This document shows, piece by piece, positions 15,769-23,909 of a DNA stretch of 29,673 nt. This DNA comes from RUG12395 sp045541735. Its GTDB lineage: Bacteria > Bacillota > Clostridia > Oscillospirales > CAG-272. Positions within the stretch are counted from its first letter, which is position 1. Each line of letters opens with the position of its first letter. The position numbers were made by a program, and so were the translations under genes. The DNA lies in the NCBI GenBank assembly GCA_045541735.1, contig JAZQJQ010000020.1:1-29673 (forward strand). Reading direction: 5' to 3'. Under the pieces are notes generated by a model that had not been told where the DNA came from, made no database searches, and saw only the letters and a program-made list of their open reading frames with translations.

Positions 15769-16610
15769 CATAGGATAAGCCGCATTTTTTCCATCTTGCG
15801 GCGGTGCTCCGCGCCTGAGGAAACGGTATATATACGCGTTGTGTTGATATTTGAATGCCCGAGTATATCCGCAAGTTTGGCTATATCCTTTTCCATAGCG
15901 TAAAACGCGCGGGCAAACAGATGGCGCAGATTGTGAGGAAACACCTTTTTCGGCGAAACGCCCGCATCCCTGCACAGCCGCTTCATCTCTGCCCATATAT
16001 TTGTACGATTCATCGGCTTGCCGTTTTTCGTAACGAATATCATTCCGCTTACAATACCCCGTTTTTTTGCGTAACGCAAAAGCTTTTTCCCGAGAGCGGC
16101 AACGATAAATATACGCCTTGTTTTCCCCTTGCACGAAACGCTCGCCTCGCCCCTGCGCACCGCCTCCGCCGTGATACAGCAAAGCTCGCTCACACGGATG
16201 CCCGTACCGCAGACGGTCTGCAACAGCAGAGAAAGCCTCTCGTTATTATTCTTTTCCGCGGCACGCACAAGCGCCGCATATTCTGCCTTTGTAAGTTCCT
16301 TTTCCTCAGGGCAGAACGCATCGCGCTGTATCTTGAACTGCTTAACACAGCAATCAAACCATCCGACAGATCTGAAGAATGCGTTCAATGCCGCAAGCAT
16401 AGAATTTGCGCTTGTCAGTGCATAGTTCTTGCTAAGCTCAGCCTTGTAGTTTAACACAACAGCCTTATTCACCGCCCCGTCTCCTGCGTATGCGGCAAAT
16501 TTCCTCATATCCCTCATATACTTTTCAAGCGTGGCACCGCTTTTTTCGTTTTCGAGTAAATAATTTTCAAATTTGCGAAGAAAGGCAGCTGAAATTCTGT
16601 GTTCTGTCAT
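15768..16610 (-). CDS. Xer-type tyrosine recombinase, probable inverter of the adjacent segment
   Basis: A 280-residue tyrosine recombinase. Residues 1-~95 form the SAM-like core-binding domain (ATLEKYMRDMRKFAAYAG). The catalytic domain has all classical residues: Arg139 (GTGIRVSEL), a Lys in the CKGKTRR turn (~161-163), His226 and Arg229 (FPHNLRH), His252 (LGHSNINTT) and the nucleophile Tyr261. Length and lack of an extra DNA-binding N-terminus match XerC/D-like and phase-switch recombinases, not large phage integrases. The start ATG at 16610 follows GGGGGTGAT. It lies 43 bases from the right inverted repeat, and the repeats have a dif-like arrangement, which suits a Xer-type enzyme. It is transcribed in the same direction as the cohesin operon with no clear minus-strand terminator between them, so read-through is possible. 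Confidence 0.93.
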   Translation of the reverse strand: MTEHRISAAFLRKFENYLLENEKSGATLEKYMRDMRKFAAYAGDGAVNKAVVLNYKAELSKNYALTSANSMLAALNAFFRSVGWFDCCVKQFKIQRDAFCPEEKELTKAEYAALVRAAEKNNNERLSLLLQTVCGTGIRVSELCCITAEAVRRGEASVSCKGKTRRIFIVAALGKKLLRYAKKRGIVSGMIFVTKNGKPMNRTNIWAEMKRLCRDAGVSPKKVFPHNLRHLFARAFYAMEKDIAKLADILGHSNINTTRIYTVSSGAEHRRKMEKMRLIL

Positions 16611-16657
16611 TTTATCACCCCCACAGTATTCTACACCGAAAAGCGTTGAAATATAAA

Positions 16658-16697
16658 AACGGGCAGTAAAGAAATCTGCGTTTCTTTACTGCCCGTT
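16658..16697 (-). terminator. Terminator of the DUF6259/solute-binding operon
   Basis: Perfect 17-bp inverted repeat (16658-16674 and 16681-16697), 6-nt loop, followed on the minus strand by five T. It isolates the recombinase gene from the upstream operon. Confidence 0.9.
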
Positions 16698-16709
16698 CCT
16701 ATTTGTTAA

Positions 16710-18200
16710 TTACTCGTGGAGAGTGTTGTTAACGGTGGTGCACTGCTTAGCTGCGGAGTTCTTGTATGCCGCCCACATAGAGGAGAATGCGGTGGAGTAG
16801 TTCTTGGAGAGGTTCTCTACTGCGTTCTTCATATTACCGATGTTGTAGATATAACCGATATCGAAGCCGCGGTTCTCCATCTCAAGAGTTATCATATCAT
16901 AGCTCTCGTCATCGCGTACGTAACGGCCCGTGAGGGTCTTTTCGTAGTATGCGGGAGTAACGATCTGCTTGGATGTGAACGCAAGGTACTCGATGATGGC
17001 GGAGGTACGCTCAACGTTCTCGGTCTGGGTGGGGATACAAACGAATGCAGCATCCCAGCCGCCGAAGGGAGTGTAATATCTATCCTGAGAATCCTCGGTC
17101 TTGGGAAGGGGAAGGATGCCGTAGTCAAGCTCGGTATCGCGGAAGTGCGGGAAGCCGATGTGCTCGATCCATCTGAAGAGGCAGTGTCCTTCGCTGAACA
17201 TCTGAACGGCGGTAAGTCCGCCGGTAGCGGTCTGACCGTTATATACGTGCTGCTTGTCAAGAGTAAGCTCGATAAAGTTTACGATAGCGTTCTCTGCGCG
17301 CTCCGTTCCGAGAGTTACAACAACGTCGCCGTTGTCGTCGATCCTTGCCATTCTCTCACCGGACATACCGAGAGCAGCGATAACGGAGGAGTGAATGTAT
17401 ACCATTCCGTAAAGGTCGTTGGAGTCCATTATCTCGTTACCGTCAAGGTCCTCGGTAACCTGAATTACCATCTCCTTCATCTTGTCAAAGGTCCACTTGC
17501 CTTCCTTTACAAGGTTGTAAAGCTCGGAGGTATCACCGAACTTTTCTCTGTAAAGGTCCTTGTTGAATACCATATTGTACATTGCCTGGGTTGCAACAAG
17601 GCTGATGTCGCCTGTGGTGAAGTAGAGCTTGCCGTTTACGGTGAGGTCGCGGTTGATGTTCTGATCCCACCAAGCCTGGTCAAGATCTATAACACCGTAA
17701 TCGCGGAGGTCTGCAAGGTCCTTGGAAAGTGCAAGCTTACCTGCATCGTAGGTGGAGATGATGCACATATCGTAAGAAGAGTCGCCTGCGGTATTGGCCT
17801 TTCTTACGTCGGCAACACCGGTATTGGAGGAGCTGTACTTTTCAATACCGGTAATGGTAATGTCAAGCGCCTCCATAGCGCCCATATTTCTCTTATATAG
17901 AGCATCGTCAAGTACGGTGCCGCCCTCGGTCCAGTTAAAGTCGCGGACGATGACCGCATCGGGATTGAGGTTGGTCATAAGTACAATAAATTCGTGTCCG
18001 TCATACTTATCCATGGGGATGTAATCGGGAAGTTTGTTGGGGTCCTCGGTGGTAACAGGTTCGGTAGTAGAAACAGAGGGGTCTGTGCCGTCGGCAACGG
18101 GAGCGGAGGTGCCGTCGGTCTTGGGGGGAGTTTTCTCGCCGCACGCAACGATGGAAACAAGCATCATTACCGCAAGCATAAGACAAAGAATGCGTTTCAT
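16710..18200 (-). CDS. Extracellular solute-binding lipoprotein (ABC sugar uptake type)
   Basis: A 496-residue lipoprotein: signal peptide with lipobox VSIVAC (Cys20), then a Thr/Pro/Asp-rich linker (~25-60) and a bilobed periplasmic-type binding domain. It is a clear relative of the second binding protein at 25059-26558: both share the linker style, [DN]P?WWD..I[NR] around the first third, KEGKWT[FL]D, and a GERxAx[IV][DN]DDG element. Such proteins capture oligosaccharides for ABC import at the outer face of the membrane. The start at 18200 has AAAGGAG. It is the second gene of an operon, 30 bases after the putative glycosidase gene, and ends at a strong terminator. No permease or ATPase gene follows, so any transporter partner is encoded elsewhere. 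Confidence 0.85.
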   Translation of the reverse strand: MKRILCLMLAVMMLVSIVACGEKTPPKTDGTSAPVADGTDPSVSTTEPVTTEDPNKLPDYIPMDKYDGHEFIVLMTNLNPDAVIVRDFNWTEGGTVLDDALYKRNMGAMEALDITITGIEKYSSSNTGVADVRKANTAGDSSYDMCIISTYDAGKLALSKDLADLRDYGVIDLDQAWWDQNINRDLTVNGKLYFTTGDISLVATQAMYNMVFNKDLYREKFGDTSELYNLVKEGKWTFDKMKEMVIQVTEDLDGNEIMDSNDLYGMVYIHSSVIAALGMSGERMARIDDNGDVVVTLGTERAENAIVNFIELTLDKQHVYNGQTATGGLTAVQMFSEGHCLFRWIEHIGFPHFRDTELDYGILPLPKTEDSQDRYYTPFGGWDAAFVCIPTQTENVERTSAIIEYLAFTSKQIVTPAYYEKTLTGRYVRDDESYDMITLEMENRGFDIGYIYNIGNMKNAVENLSKNYSTAFSSMWAAYKNSAAKQCTTVNNTLHE

Positions 18201-18230
18201 ACTTTTCTCCTTTATAATTATTTGAAAAAA

Positions 18231-20195
18231 TTATTTGCAGTATGTATCTCTGTCAAATATCTCAAAGGTCATCTCATCGGCTCCGAGGGTCTTACCGCCG
18301 ACCGGTACCTCGTGGTCAAGGGGGTTGTAAGTAATACAAAGCACCTTTGTGCCGTCTGCACTGATGTATTCGCCTCGGCGCACGTATCTGGGCAGGCGCT
18401 CGTTGTTTATAACGGTGAAGGTACCCTCGTACATAAACTCCTTGTACTTCATCATCGTATCGGTATACTCCTTAACAGCAGCAGCATAAAGGGGAGCGCT
18501 GTCAAGGTGAGTACGGCAAACGTACAGCTCAGCATCGAGACGGAGACCGTAAACGAGGGAGCAGCGCAAGCGTCTTGCGAAATCGCCTTCCTCATCGCGA
18601 ATTCCGCGCTCGGTGGTGATGACCTCGGGGAACGTGTAACGGAACAGCTCGGGGTAGTTATCGCCCTTGATCTTGAAATCTACGTTTACAAGGCCGTGGA
18701 TGAACTGGTTATAGGGAGCGGCAACGTCGGTAACTACTTCAGCTGCAAGCACCTTGCCCTTGGAGCGGCAGTATGCCTCTGCCTCTTCAAAGAACATCTT
18801 GTGGTACTTCCAATCCTCGTCAACACGGTTGCCGTGCTCGTGCTTGTCGTTGAAGCAAGGCTGATAGGGGCATCCTGCGTAGCAATCGGCAAAGGTGCAG
18901 TCGGCACCGAGCTCATCCATGAGCTTGATCTGAGAAAGCACCTGATCGCGCCACATCTTGGTAGCGGAGCAGCAGAGTGCAAACTGCTTTGCTCCGTAGG
19001 TTGCACGGACTTCGCCGTAGCCGGGATATACGAATGCGGGACGGATCTCGTCACCGTTTATATTGAGCATTCTAATGTATTCGCCGTGCTCCTTGTAGTA
19101 GTCTACCTGGGGATCCATGAAGTGGCAGTTGCACTCAAGGATAACGCGTCCGCCGAGCTCCTGAACCTTTTTGATGTTCTCGGTAAGCTCCTTCCAAGCA
19201 CCGGGATACGGCTCCTCGTAGATGGGGTAGTTTCTGTCCATTCCCTGCTTCCACCAAGCAAAGAGGAAAAGGGTGTGTATACCGTACTTGGCACCGATCT
19301 TATAAAGCTCGGGCAGATCGTCGGCAGTAAAGTAATCCTCGCCGTACTGCGAACGCATGATAAGGCGCTGCCAGCCGGACATATACTTGACCCACTCTGC
19401 CTTTTCGGGAACGCGGTAGAAGGTCTTTTCCGCATATGCACGGTAGAGATCCGCACCCTTTCTCCAGTCGCCGTCAAGGAACGCAAGCACCGTGGGAGGC
19501 ATAAGCAGCTTCTCACCGGGGCGAGCCATAGGAAAATGATCGATACCGAACATCAGGTTGGTGGGGTTTGAGTGAATGCGCTGGCGCATAGTCATAAAGC
19601 AATGACGGTGCTCGGGATCGTGGCGTCCTACGTAGAGGAAGTGATCTCCGCTCTGTACACCGAACCATCCCATAGTAGCACGGGGGTAATGCTGATGCCA
19701 GAACACCTCGAACTCATTGTGATAGTAATAATTGGTGGTCATATTGACCATTGCCTGCCAGGGATTATATACTCTTGTGCCGAGTCCGTTGGGAAGATAG
19801 AAGGTATCCTCCTTCTTTTCGCCGCCGAGGGAATCGAAATCCGCAAGCGGGCAGAAGCACTCGTTTACTCTGGCATCGCTTCCGTTCTCAAGCTCGGGAA
19901 CAAAATAAAGATGTCCATCCTGCTCCCATATGGTAACGGTGAGCTTGACCTCATACTTATCGCCGTATTCGGATACGACCTCATCGTACTTAACTACAAG
20001 CTTATCACCGCACATAACGGCAGCTCCCTGCTGCTTGGATGAGAATACGGGTATCTCGGTACGCAGACCGTCATCAAGTATCAAACGCCAGAAATCAGAA
20101 CCTCTGACACCGGAAGCGCCTTCAGCAGTAAAAAAAGCTTCGGTCGCGTCCTCTTCAATATGAAACGCAAGATTGTGAGCATTGATAGAAAGCAT
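18231..20195 (-). CDS. DUF6259-like putative glycoside hydrolase
   Basis: A 654-residue cytoplasmic-looking protein with no signal peptide. The N-terminal ~270 residues look like a beta-sandwich domain. The centre (~285-560) looks like a TIM barrel, with strand-end acidic residues in stretches such as HTLFLFAWWKQGMDRNYP and LGADCTFADCYAG; Asp residues in the latter are candidate catalytic residues. The C-terminal ~80 residues resemble a beta domain. The pattern agrees with DUF6259-type proteins, which are related to retaining alpha-glycosidases of the GH-D clan, but the substrate cannot be told. The ATG at 20195 follows CGGAG. It is the first gene of the operon with the solute-binding lipoprotein and is divergent from an AraC-type regulator, so it probably acts on imported oligosaccharides under that regulator. 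Confidence 0.65.
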   Translation of the reverse strand: MLSINAHNLAFHIEEDATEAFFTAEGASGVRGSDFWRLILDDGLRTEIPVFSSKQQGAAVMCGDKLVVKYDEVVSEYGDKYEVKLTVTIWEQDGHLYFVPELENGSDARVNECFCPLADFDSLGGEKKEDTFYLPNGLGTRVYNPWQAMVNMTTNYYYHNEFEVFWHQHYPRATMGWFGVQSGDHFLYVGRHDPEHRHCFMTMRQRIHSNPTNLMFGIDHFPMARPGEKLLMPPTVLAFLDGDWRKGADLYRAYAEKTFYRVPEKAEWVKYMSGWQRLIMRSQYGEDYFTADDLPELYKIGAKYGIHTLFLFAWWKQGMDRNYPIYEEPYPGAWKELTENIKKVQELGGRVILECNCHFMDPQVDYYKEHGEYIRMLNINGDEIRPAFVYPGYGEVRATYGAKQFALCCSATKMWRDQVLSQIKLMDELGADCTFADCYAGCPYQPCFNDKHEHGNRVDEDWKYHKMFFEEAEAYCRSKGKVLAAEVVTDVAAPYNQFIHGLVNVDFKIKGDNYPELFRYTFPEVITTERGIRDEEGDFARRLRCSLVYGLRLDAELYVCRTHLDSAPLYAAAVKEYTDTMMKYKEFMYEGTFTVINNERLPRYVRRGEYISADGTKVLCITYNPLDHEVPVGGKTLGADEMTFEIFDRDTYCK

Positions 20196-20230
20196 ATCTG
20201 TTCTCCGTTTTCATTTTTCGGGGGTTGCCC

Positions 20231-20253
20231 TTTGATATTTTTATTATATCAAA
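20231..20253 (-). promoter_or_regulatory. -10 element overlapped by an operator-like inverted repeat
   Basis: TTTGATAT (20231-20238) and ATATCAAA (20246-20253) flank seven bases. A minus-strand TATAAT (20243-20248), the likely -10 of the DUF6259-like operon, lies across the right arm; its -35 is poor, which suits an activator-dependent promoter. Confidence 0.5.
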
Positions 20254-20291
20254 CACAGTGATAAAAATACAATACACTCGCACCGCACTTT

Positions 20292-20308
20292 GTTTCAAAA
20301 TATGAAAC
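20292..20308. promoter_or_regulatory. Palindromic operator candidate in the divergent region
   Basis: GTTTCA (20292-20297), five bases, TGAAAC (20303-20308). It lies between the divergent AraC and glycosidase promoters, the expected place for binding by the AraC regulator or a catabolite protein. Confidence 0.4.
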
Positions 20309-20320
20309 TTGCGTAGACTC

Positions 20321-20349
20321 TTGAATTTGTATCACAGCCAGTGTATAAT
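20321..20349 (+). promoter_or_regulatory. Promoter of the first AraC-type regulator
   Basis: -35 TTGAAT at 20321-20326, 17-bp spacer, extended -10 TGTATAAT ending at 20349. It rules out the upstream GTG at 20341 as a start codon. Confidence 0.8.
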
Positions 20350-20382
20350 GAGATAGAAATGCCAAACAAAGAGGTCATAATT

Positions 20383-21240
20383 ATGTTCACTTATAACATA
20401 AGCACCCTGCCGCGAGTAAGTATGTCCGGAAAAACGAAAGAAAAAAAAGGCTGGAGCCACTCCGGGCGGCAGATGGACTACAATCTGTTCGTTTACTTTC
20501 ACAGCGGAGAATGCGTTTTTGATATTGACGGAAAGAAATTCGAATATAAAAAAGGAAACATCGCCATTGTCCCCAAAAATACGCCGTACCGTCCGCACAC
20601 GGATGCCGGAACGGAGTACACATTCTTTCATTTTGACGGCGAGCTTGAATTGCGGGACGAAACCAAACTCCCTAACATTCCGTTCATCTCCAAAAACGAA
20701 AAAGCGCCTATTTACGGCGTAATGGAGCCGGACGCGGGCAATCTGGTATTCGATACGAAGATGGAATCGGGCGAGGAAACGTCCGAGATAGAAATGCTGC
20801 TGACAAAATGCGTGAACGCAAAATTCCGACACGGAAACGCCGCAGACCTTCTTATCTCTCTCTATTTCTGCGAGGTGCTTTTCCATACCTCGCGGGCATA
20901 TTGCACGCGTTTTAAAAACGACGAGAGCCACCCGCCGGCAGTAAACAGAATAATCGCATATATAAATGCAAACTACACACGCAAGATCAGCCTTGACGAG
21001 CTTTGCGCGGAGCTGAATATGTCCAAGCAGTACTGTATGCGCATATTTAAACGGCATCTGCACACCACGATAAACGATTACATTCTCGCCACCCGTATGA
21101 AGCACGCCGCCTACTGCCTGCGTTATACGTATATGAACGTAAACGAAACGTCAAACTACCTCGGTTTTTCCAGCGTCAGCTATTTTTCGCGCGTGTTCAA
21201 GGATTATTACGGTGTTGCACCTTCCGAATATTTCGAGTGA
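20383..21240 (+). CDS. AraC-family transcriptional regulator
   Basis: A 285-residue regulator. The N-terminal ~150 residues form a cupin-like sensor domain (a GKKFEYKKGNIAIVPKNTPY stretch is typical). The last ~100 residues carry the two helix-turn-helix motifs of the AraC family: KISLDELCAELNMSKQYCMRIFK and the second NETSNYLGFSSVSYFSRVFKDYYGVAPSEY. The ATG at 20383 with AGAGG is preferred; an in-frame ATG at 20359 falls almost at the predicted transcription start. It is divergent from the DUF6259-like glycosidase and solute-binding operon, which it probably controls in response to a sugar. It ends at a terminator shared with the next, convergent gene. Confidence 0.9.
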   Translation: MFTYNISTLPRVSMSGKTKEKKGWSHSGRQMDYNLFVYFHSGECVFDIDGKKFEYKKGNIAIVPKNTPYRPHTDAGTEYTFFHFDGELELRDETKLPNIPFISKNEKAPIYGVMEPDAGNLVFDTKMESGEETSEIEMLLTKCVNAKFRHGNAADLLISLYFCEVLFHTSRAYCTRFKNDESHPPAVNRIIAYINANYTRKISLDELCAELNMSKQYCMRIFKRHLHTTINDYILATRMKHAAYCLRYTYMNVNETSNYLGFSSVSYFSRVFKDYYGVAPSEYFE

Positions 21241-21255
21241 GCTTTCAAAAAGTAA

Positions 21256-21290
21256 AAAAACTCAGCCGCTTATAACACGGCTGAGTTTTT
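21256..21290. terminator. Bidirectional terminator
   Basis: Perfect 13-bp stem (21256-21268 and 21278-21290), 9-nt loop, A tract on the left and T tract on the right, between convergent genes. Confidence 0.88.
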
Positions 21291-21306
21291 TATTAGAACA
21301 AAAAGC

Positions 21307-22461
21307 TTACTTATTCTCTTCGTCCTTCTTTTCAAGGGTCTTAGCGGCAAAATCTCTTCCGCCGAGTCCGAACGCAAGAGCAAAGGCAAGCGCAATAGCG
21401 GCGAAGCCGATAATGAATGCCTTTTCAACGATCTCAGTAGCGATGCCGAGCTGGCTGAGGATCATAAAGCCTGCAAGCACGTAAACCGCGGTCTTTGCAT
21501 ACTTAGCGCAAAGAGCAAGCTTGCCGCTTGTCTTTGCAAGCGCGCCCTCAAGCAGGGATGCGCCTATGTAAGCAACAAGCACGATAGCCGCGGACTTGAT
21601 AACTGCGGGAAGATAAGAAACAACAGCGGCAACAACAGCGGTGAGCACGTCAAGACCCAGAGCCTCGATGCCCTGCGCGGCAACAAACAGTACGATAAGC
21701 GCCTTTACGGTGTTAACAACTATCTTAGTAGCGGAAACCTTGAGCGCTGGGAGTATCTTCTTTACAAGATTATCGAAGTTAACACCGACAAGCACGTTTG
21801 CAAGAAGCGCGGAAGCTATGCTTGCAACAAGCAGGCCTACAGCGATGACAACAGCCGCAAGAACGATGGAGGGGATAGCACCGAATACGGTGTAAACTAT
21901 CTGCATCGCGGGCTGAGATATGGCATCGATATCAAGAATGAGCAGACACTGAATAACGGTAACAAGGATGATAACGGCGCCGAGTATCTTCACAAGGATA
22001 TCGGAGATAAGAACGGTGTTCTTCTCTTCATCCTTTCTCTTTACGAGGCTGTCAAGCTTGGTCTTTTTGAGAAGAACGGAAACGATCTGACCGACGAGAA
22101 CCGCAACAAAGCAGCCAACGTAAAGCAGGATGCCTGCGGCAACTATCTTGGGAAGATAATCGATAAATGCGGAAACAAAGCTGTTGATGGGGCCGGAAAC
22201 TCCGGTAATGCCGAGTGCGTTAAGAGCGGCGGGAAGGAAAAGCAGGAATACGATAGCATATACAAGCTTTCCGACAAACGTCATCGAGGTGCCGACCTGA
22301 CCCTCGTTTACACCCCACTTATCAAGCTTCTTGTCAAGCTTGATAAGCTTGAGCAGCTTCACAACTGCAAACTGTGCCACCCAAGCGGCAACGAACGCGA
22401 GCAGAAGGAACACGACAAAGCGTACGAGCTCCATTGCCCAGATCCTGTTCAAGAAATCCAT
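21307..22461 (-). CDS. CmpX/MscS-related membrane protein with conserved TM-helix repeats
   Basis: A 384-residue integral membrane protein with about seven to nine hydrophobic helices. Repeated units pair a helix with an amphipathic segment, such as FIDYLPKIVAAGILLYVGCFVA, VVSYLPAVIKSAAIVLVAYIGA and a terminal ALAFALAFGLGGRDFAAKTLE. This is the 'conserved TM helix' layout found in CmpX-like members of the mechanosensitive channel superfamily. The short charged C-terminus (EKKDEENK) is cytoplasmic in type, and the large MscS beta domain is missing. A role in osmotic or envelope stress is known only by family. The ATG at 22461 has AAAGGAG; a TATAAT at 22491-22496 without a clear -35 may be its promoter. 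It is not obviously linked to its neighbours. Confidence 0.82.
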   Translation of the reverse strand: MDFLNRIWAMELVRFVVFLLLAFVAAWVAQFAVVKLLKLIKLDKKLDKWGVNEGQVGTSMTFVGKLVYAIVFLLFLPAALNALGITGVSGPINSFVSAFIDYLPKIVAAGILLYVGCFVAVLVGQIVSVLLKKTKLDSLVKRKDEEKNTVLISDILVKILGAVIILVTVIQCLLILDIDAISQPAMQIVYTVFGAIPSIVLAAVVIAVGLLVASIASALLANVLVGVNFDNLVKKILPALKVSATKIVVNTVKALIVLFVAAQGIEALGLDVLTAVVAAVVSYLPAVIKSAAIVLVAYIGASLLEGALAKTSGKLALCAKYAKTAVYVLAGFMILSQLGIATEIVEKAFIIGFAAIALAFALAFGLGGRDFAAKTLEKKDEENK

Positions 22462-22520
22462 ATTTTTCTCCTTTTATTTTTTGTTTGTATATTATATGCG
22501 CTGTTTGCGCTTATAATCTG

Positions 22521-23909
22521 TTACCACTCGATAAACTGAGCGTCGATATTATCCGTTATATACTTTTTCAGTATCGCGTAGGAGAAGCTGTTCTGCAGGG
22601 TGCTGCCGTGCGTTTTTGCAAGCTCCTCGCTGTAATCGGACATACGGTAGATCTGAAGAGAGTCGCGCTTTAAACTGTAGTGGCAGACTGTGGGGATAAG
22701 GGTGGGGGCATCGACGTACTTGGTGCCGTCCTTTTCTATGACGAAATCAAGCGAAAGCATAACGCCCGCCATATTCTGCGAGTAGTGCATAGTGGAAATA
22801 AAATTACCGAGCGAATAAGCTACGAAGGTCTTGTTTCCGTCCTTGCCCGTCAGCCACTTTGCGGGCTGTACGGTGTGGCTGTGGTGGCCTACTACGACGT
22901 CCGCACCCATATCTGCGCAAAGCTGCGCGAGCCGCTTCTGCTCCCCGTCGGGATAGAATGAGTCCTCCGCGCCCCAGTGCATGGAAACAACAACGAAGTC
23001 CGCCCCCGCCTTAGCCGCAGTTATCTGGCGCTTGATGTCGGCATCCTCTGCATACGCAATATAGTATTCCGAGCCGGGAATCTGCTCGCCGAAATACTTA
23101 AAATTCACTATCGTGGTGTAGGAAAGGAAAGCTATCTTAACACCGTTTTTATCTATCACCCTCAGATTATCGAAATCGCTTTTCGTATATCCGCCGAGGG
23201 TAAGCACGGGAAGAGTATTGAAAAATTCAATGGTATTTTTATATCCCTTCTCACCGTAATCGAGTGTATGATTATTTAAGAGATTAACAACGTCAAAGCC
23301 GAGCTTTACAAACGCTTCGCCTATCTGGTTCGGTGCGTTGAAGCTGGGATATCCGAGATAGCCGAGCGAGGCTCCGCCCACACAGCCTTCCATATTGATA
23401 AACGAAATGTCAGCCGCGCCTATCTCGTCCTTAACTCCCGCAAACATATCGTAGAAGTTAAAGCCGGGGTTCTCCGCATCTGCGCGCTTCTGCGCATCCT
23501 CGCGCACCGCATCGTGCACTATGTTATCTCCGCACGCAAGGAAGGAGACTCTCTTATCCTGCGGTGCGGGAGGTGCGGGCGGATCGGTAACGGGCGGCTC
23601 CGTATGCGGAGGCTCGGTTGCGGGGGCATTCGTCACTGGGTCAGATGCGGGATCTGTTGCGGGTGCGTCGGTCGCGGAGATATCGGGCGCATCGGTAATG
23701 CCGCCGGTCTGCGGTGCATCGGTCGTCACAGGAACTGTTGTGACAGCGGGCGTACCGCTTCCGGCGGTGCGGGAGACGAGCATTATTCCAAAAACGACTA
23801 CCGCAAGTACAGTAAATGCGAGCAGTCCCATAAAAGCGCCCCTTAACACCCCGTCGTGTGTCTTACGCGTTATCTTACGTCTTCTGTATCCGTCGTGATT
23901 GTTATTCAT
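22521..23909 (-). CDS. CapA-family (poly-gamma-glutamate type) metallophosphatase-like protein
   Basis: A 462-residue protein with a basic cytoplasmic N-terminus, one membrane helix (~25-46), a long Thr/Pro/Asp/Ala linker (~50-115) and an extracellular CapA domain. Domain motifs seen in order: SFLACGDNIVHD, DISFINMEG, NLLNNHTLDYGE, VSMHWGAED and VVGHHSHTVQPAKW, a pattern of metal-binding residues like that of calcineurin-type phosphoesterases. CapA is needed for poly-gamma-glutamate capsule in Bacillus, but most gut Clostridia relatives lack the rest of that pathway and their substrate is unknown. The start ATG overlaps the TGA of the upstream AraC gene (ATGA at 23906-23909), so the two are translationally coupled. 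No own strong ribosome binding site is present. No clear terminator follows. Confidence 0.88.
   Translation of the reverse strand: MNNNHDGYRRRKITRKTHDGVLRGAFMGLLAFTVLAVVVFGIMLVSRTAGSGTPAVTTVPVTTDAPQTGGITDAPDISATDAPATDPASDPVTNAPATEPPHTEPPVTDPPAPPAPQDKRVSFLACGDNIVHDAVREDAQKRADAENPGFNFYDMFAGVKDEIGAADISFINMEGCVGGASLGYLGYPSFNAPNQIGEAFVKLGFDVVNLLNNHTLDYGEKGYKNTIEFFNTLPVLTLGGYTKSDFDNLRVIDKNGVKIAFLSYTTIVNFKYFGEQIPGSEYYIAYAEDADIKRQITAAKAGADFVVVSMHWGAEDSFYPDGEQKRLAQLCADMGADVVVGHHSHTVQPAKWLTGKDGNKTFVAYSLGNFISTMHYSQNMAGVMLSLDFVIEKDGTKYVDAPTLIPTVCHYSLKRDSLQIYRMSDYSEELAKTHGSTLQNSFSYAILKKYITDNIDAQFIEW

Noticed and set aside
15479..16610. Repeats plus recombinase as the end of a prophage or integrative element
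   Set aside because: The repeats are inverted, not direct, and no phage, relaxase or conjugation genes are present; the recombinase is short like XerC/D.
17994..19571. Long plus-strand open frame (525 codons) opposite the solute-binding and glycosidase genes
   Set aside because: It runs across two clear genes on the other strand, has no ribosome binding site or recognisable domain, and is explained by codon usage of the real genes. The same holds for 16716-17900 and 14175-15248.
20341..20382. GTG at 20341 or ATG at 20359 as start of the first AraC gene
   Set aside because: The GTG lies in the -10 region and the ATG almost at the transcription start; the ATG at 20383 has a ribosome binding site.
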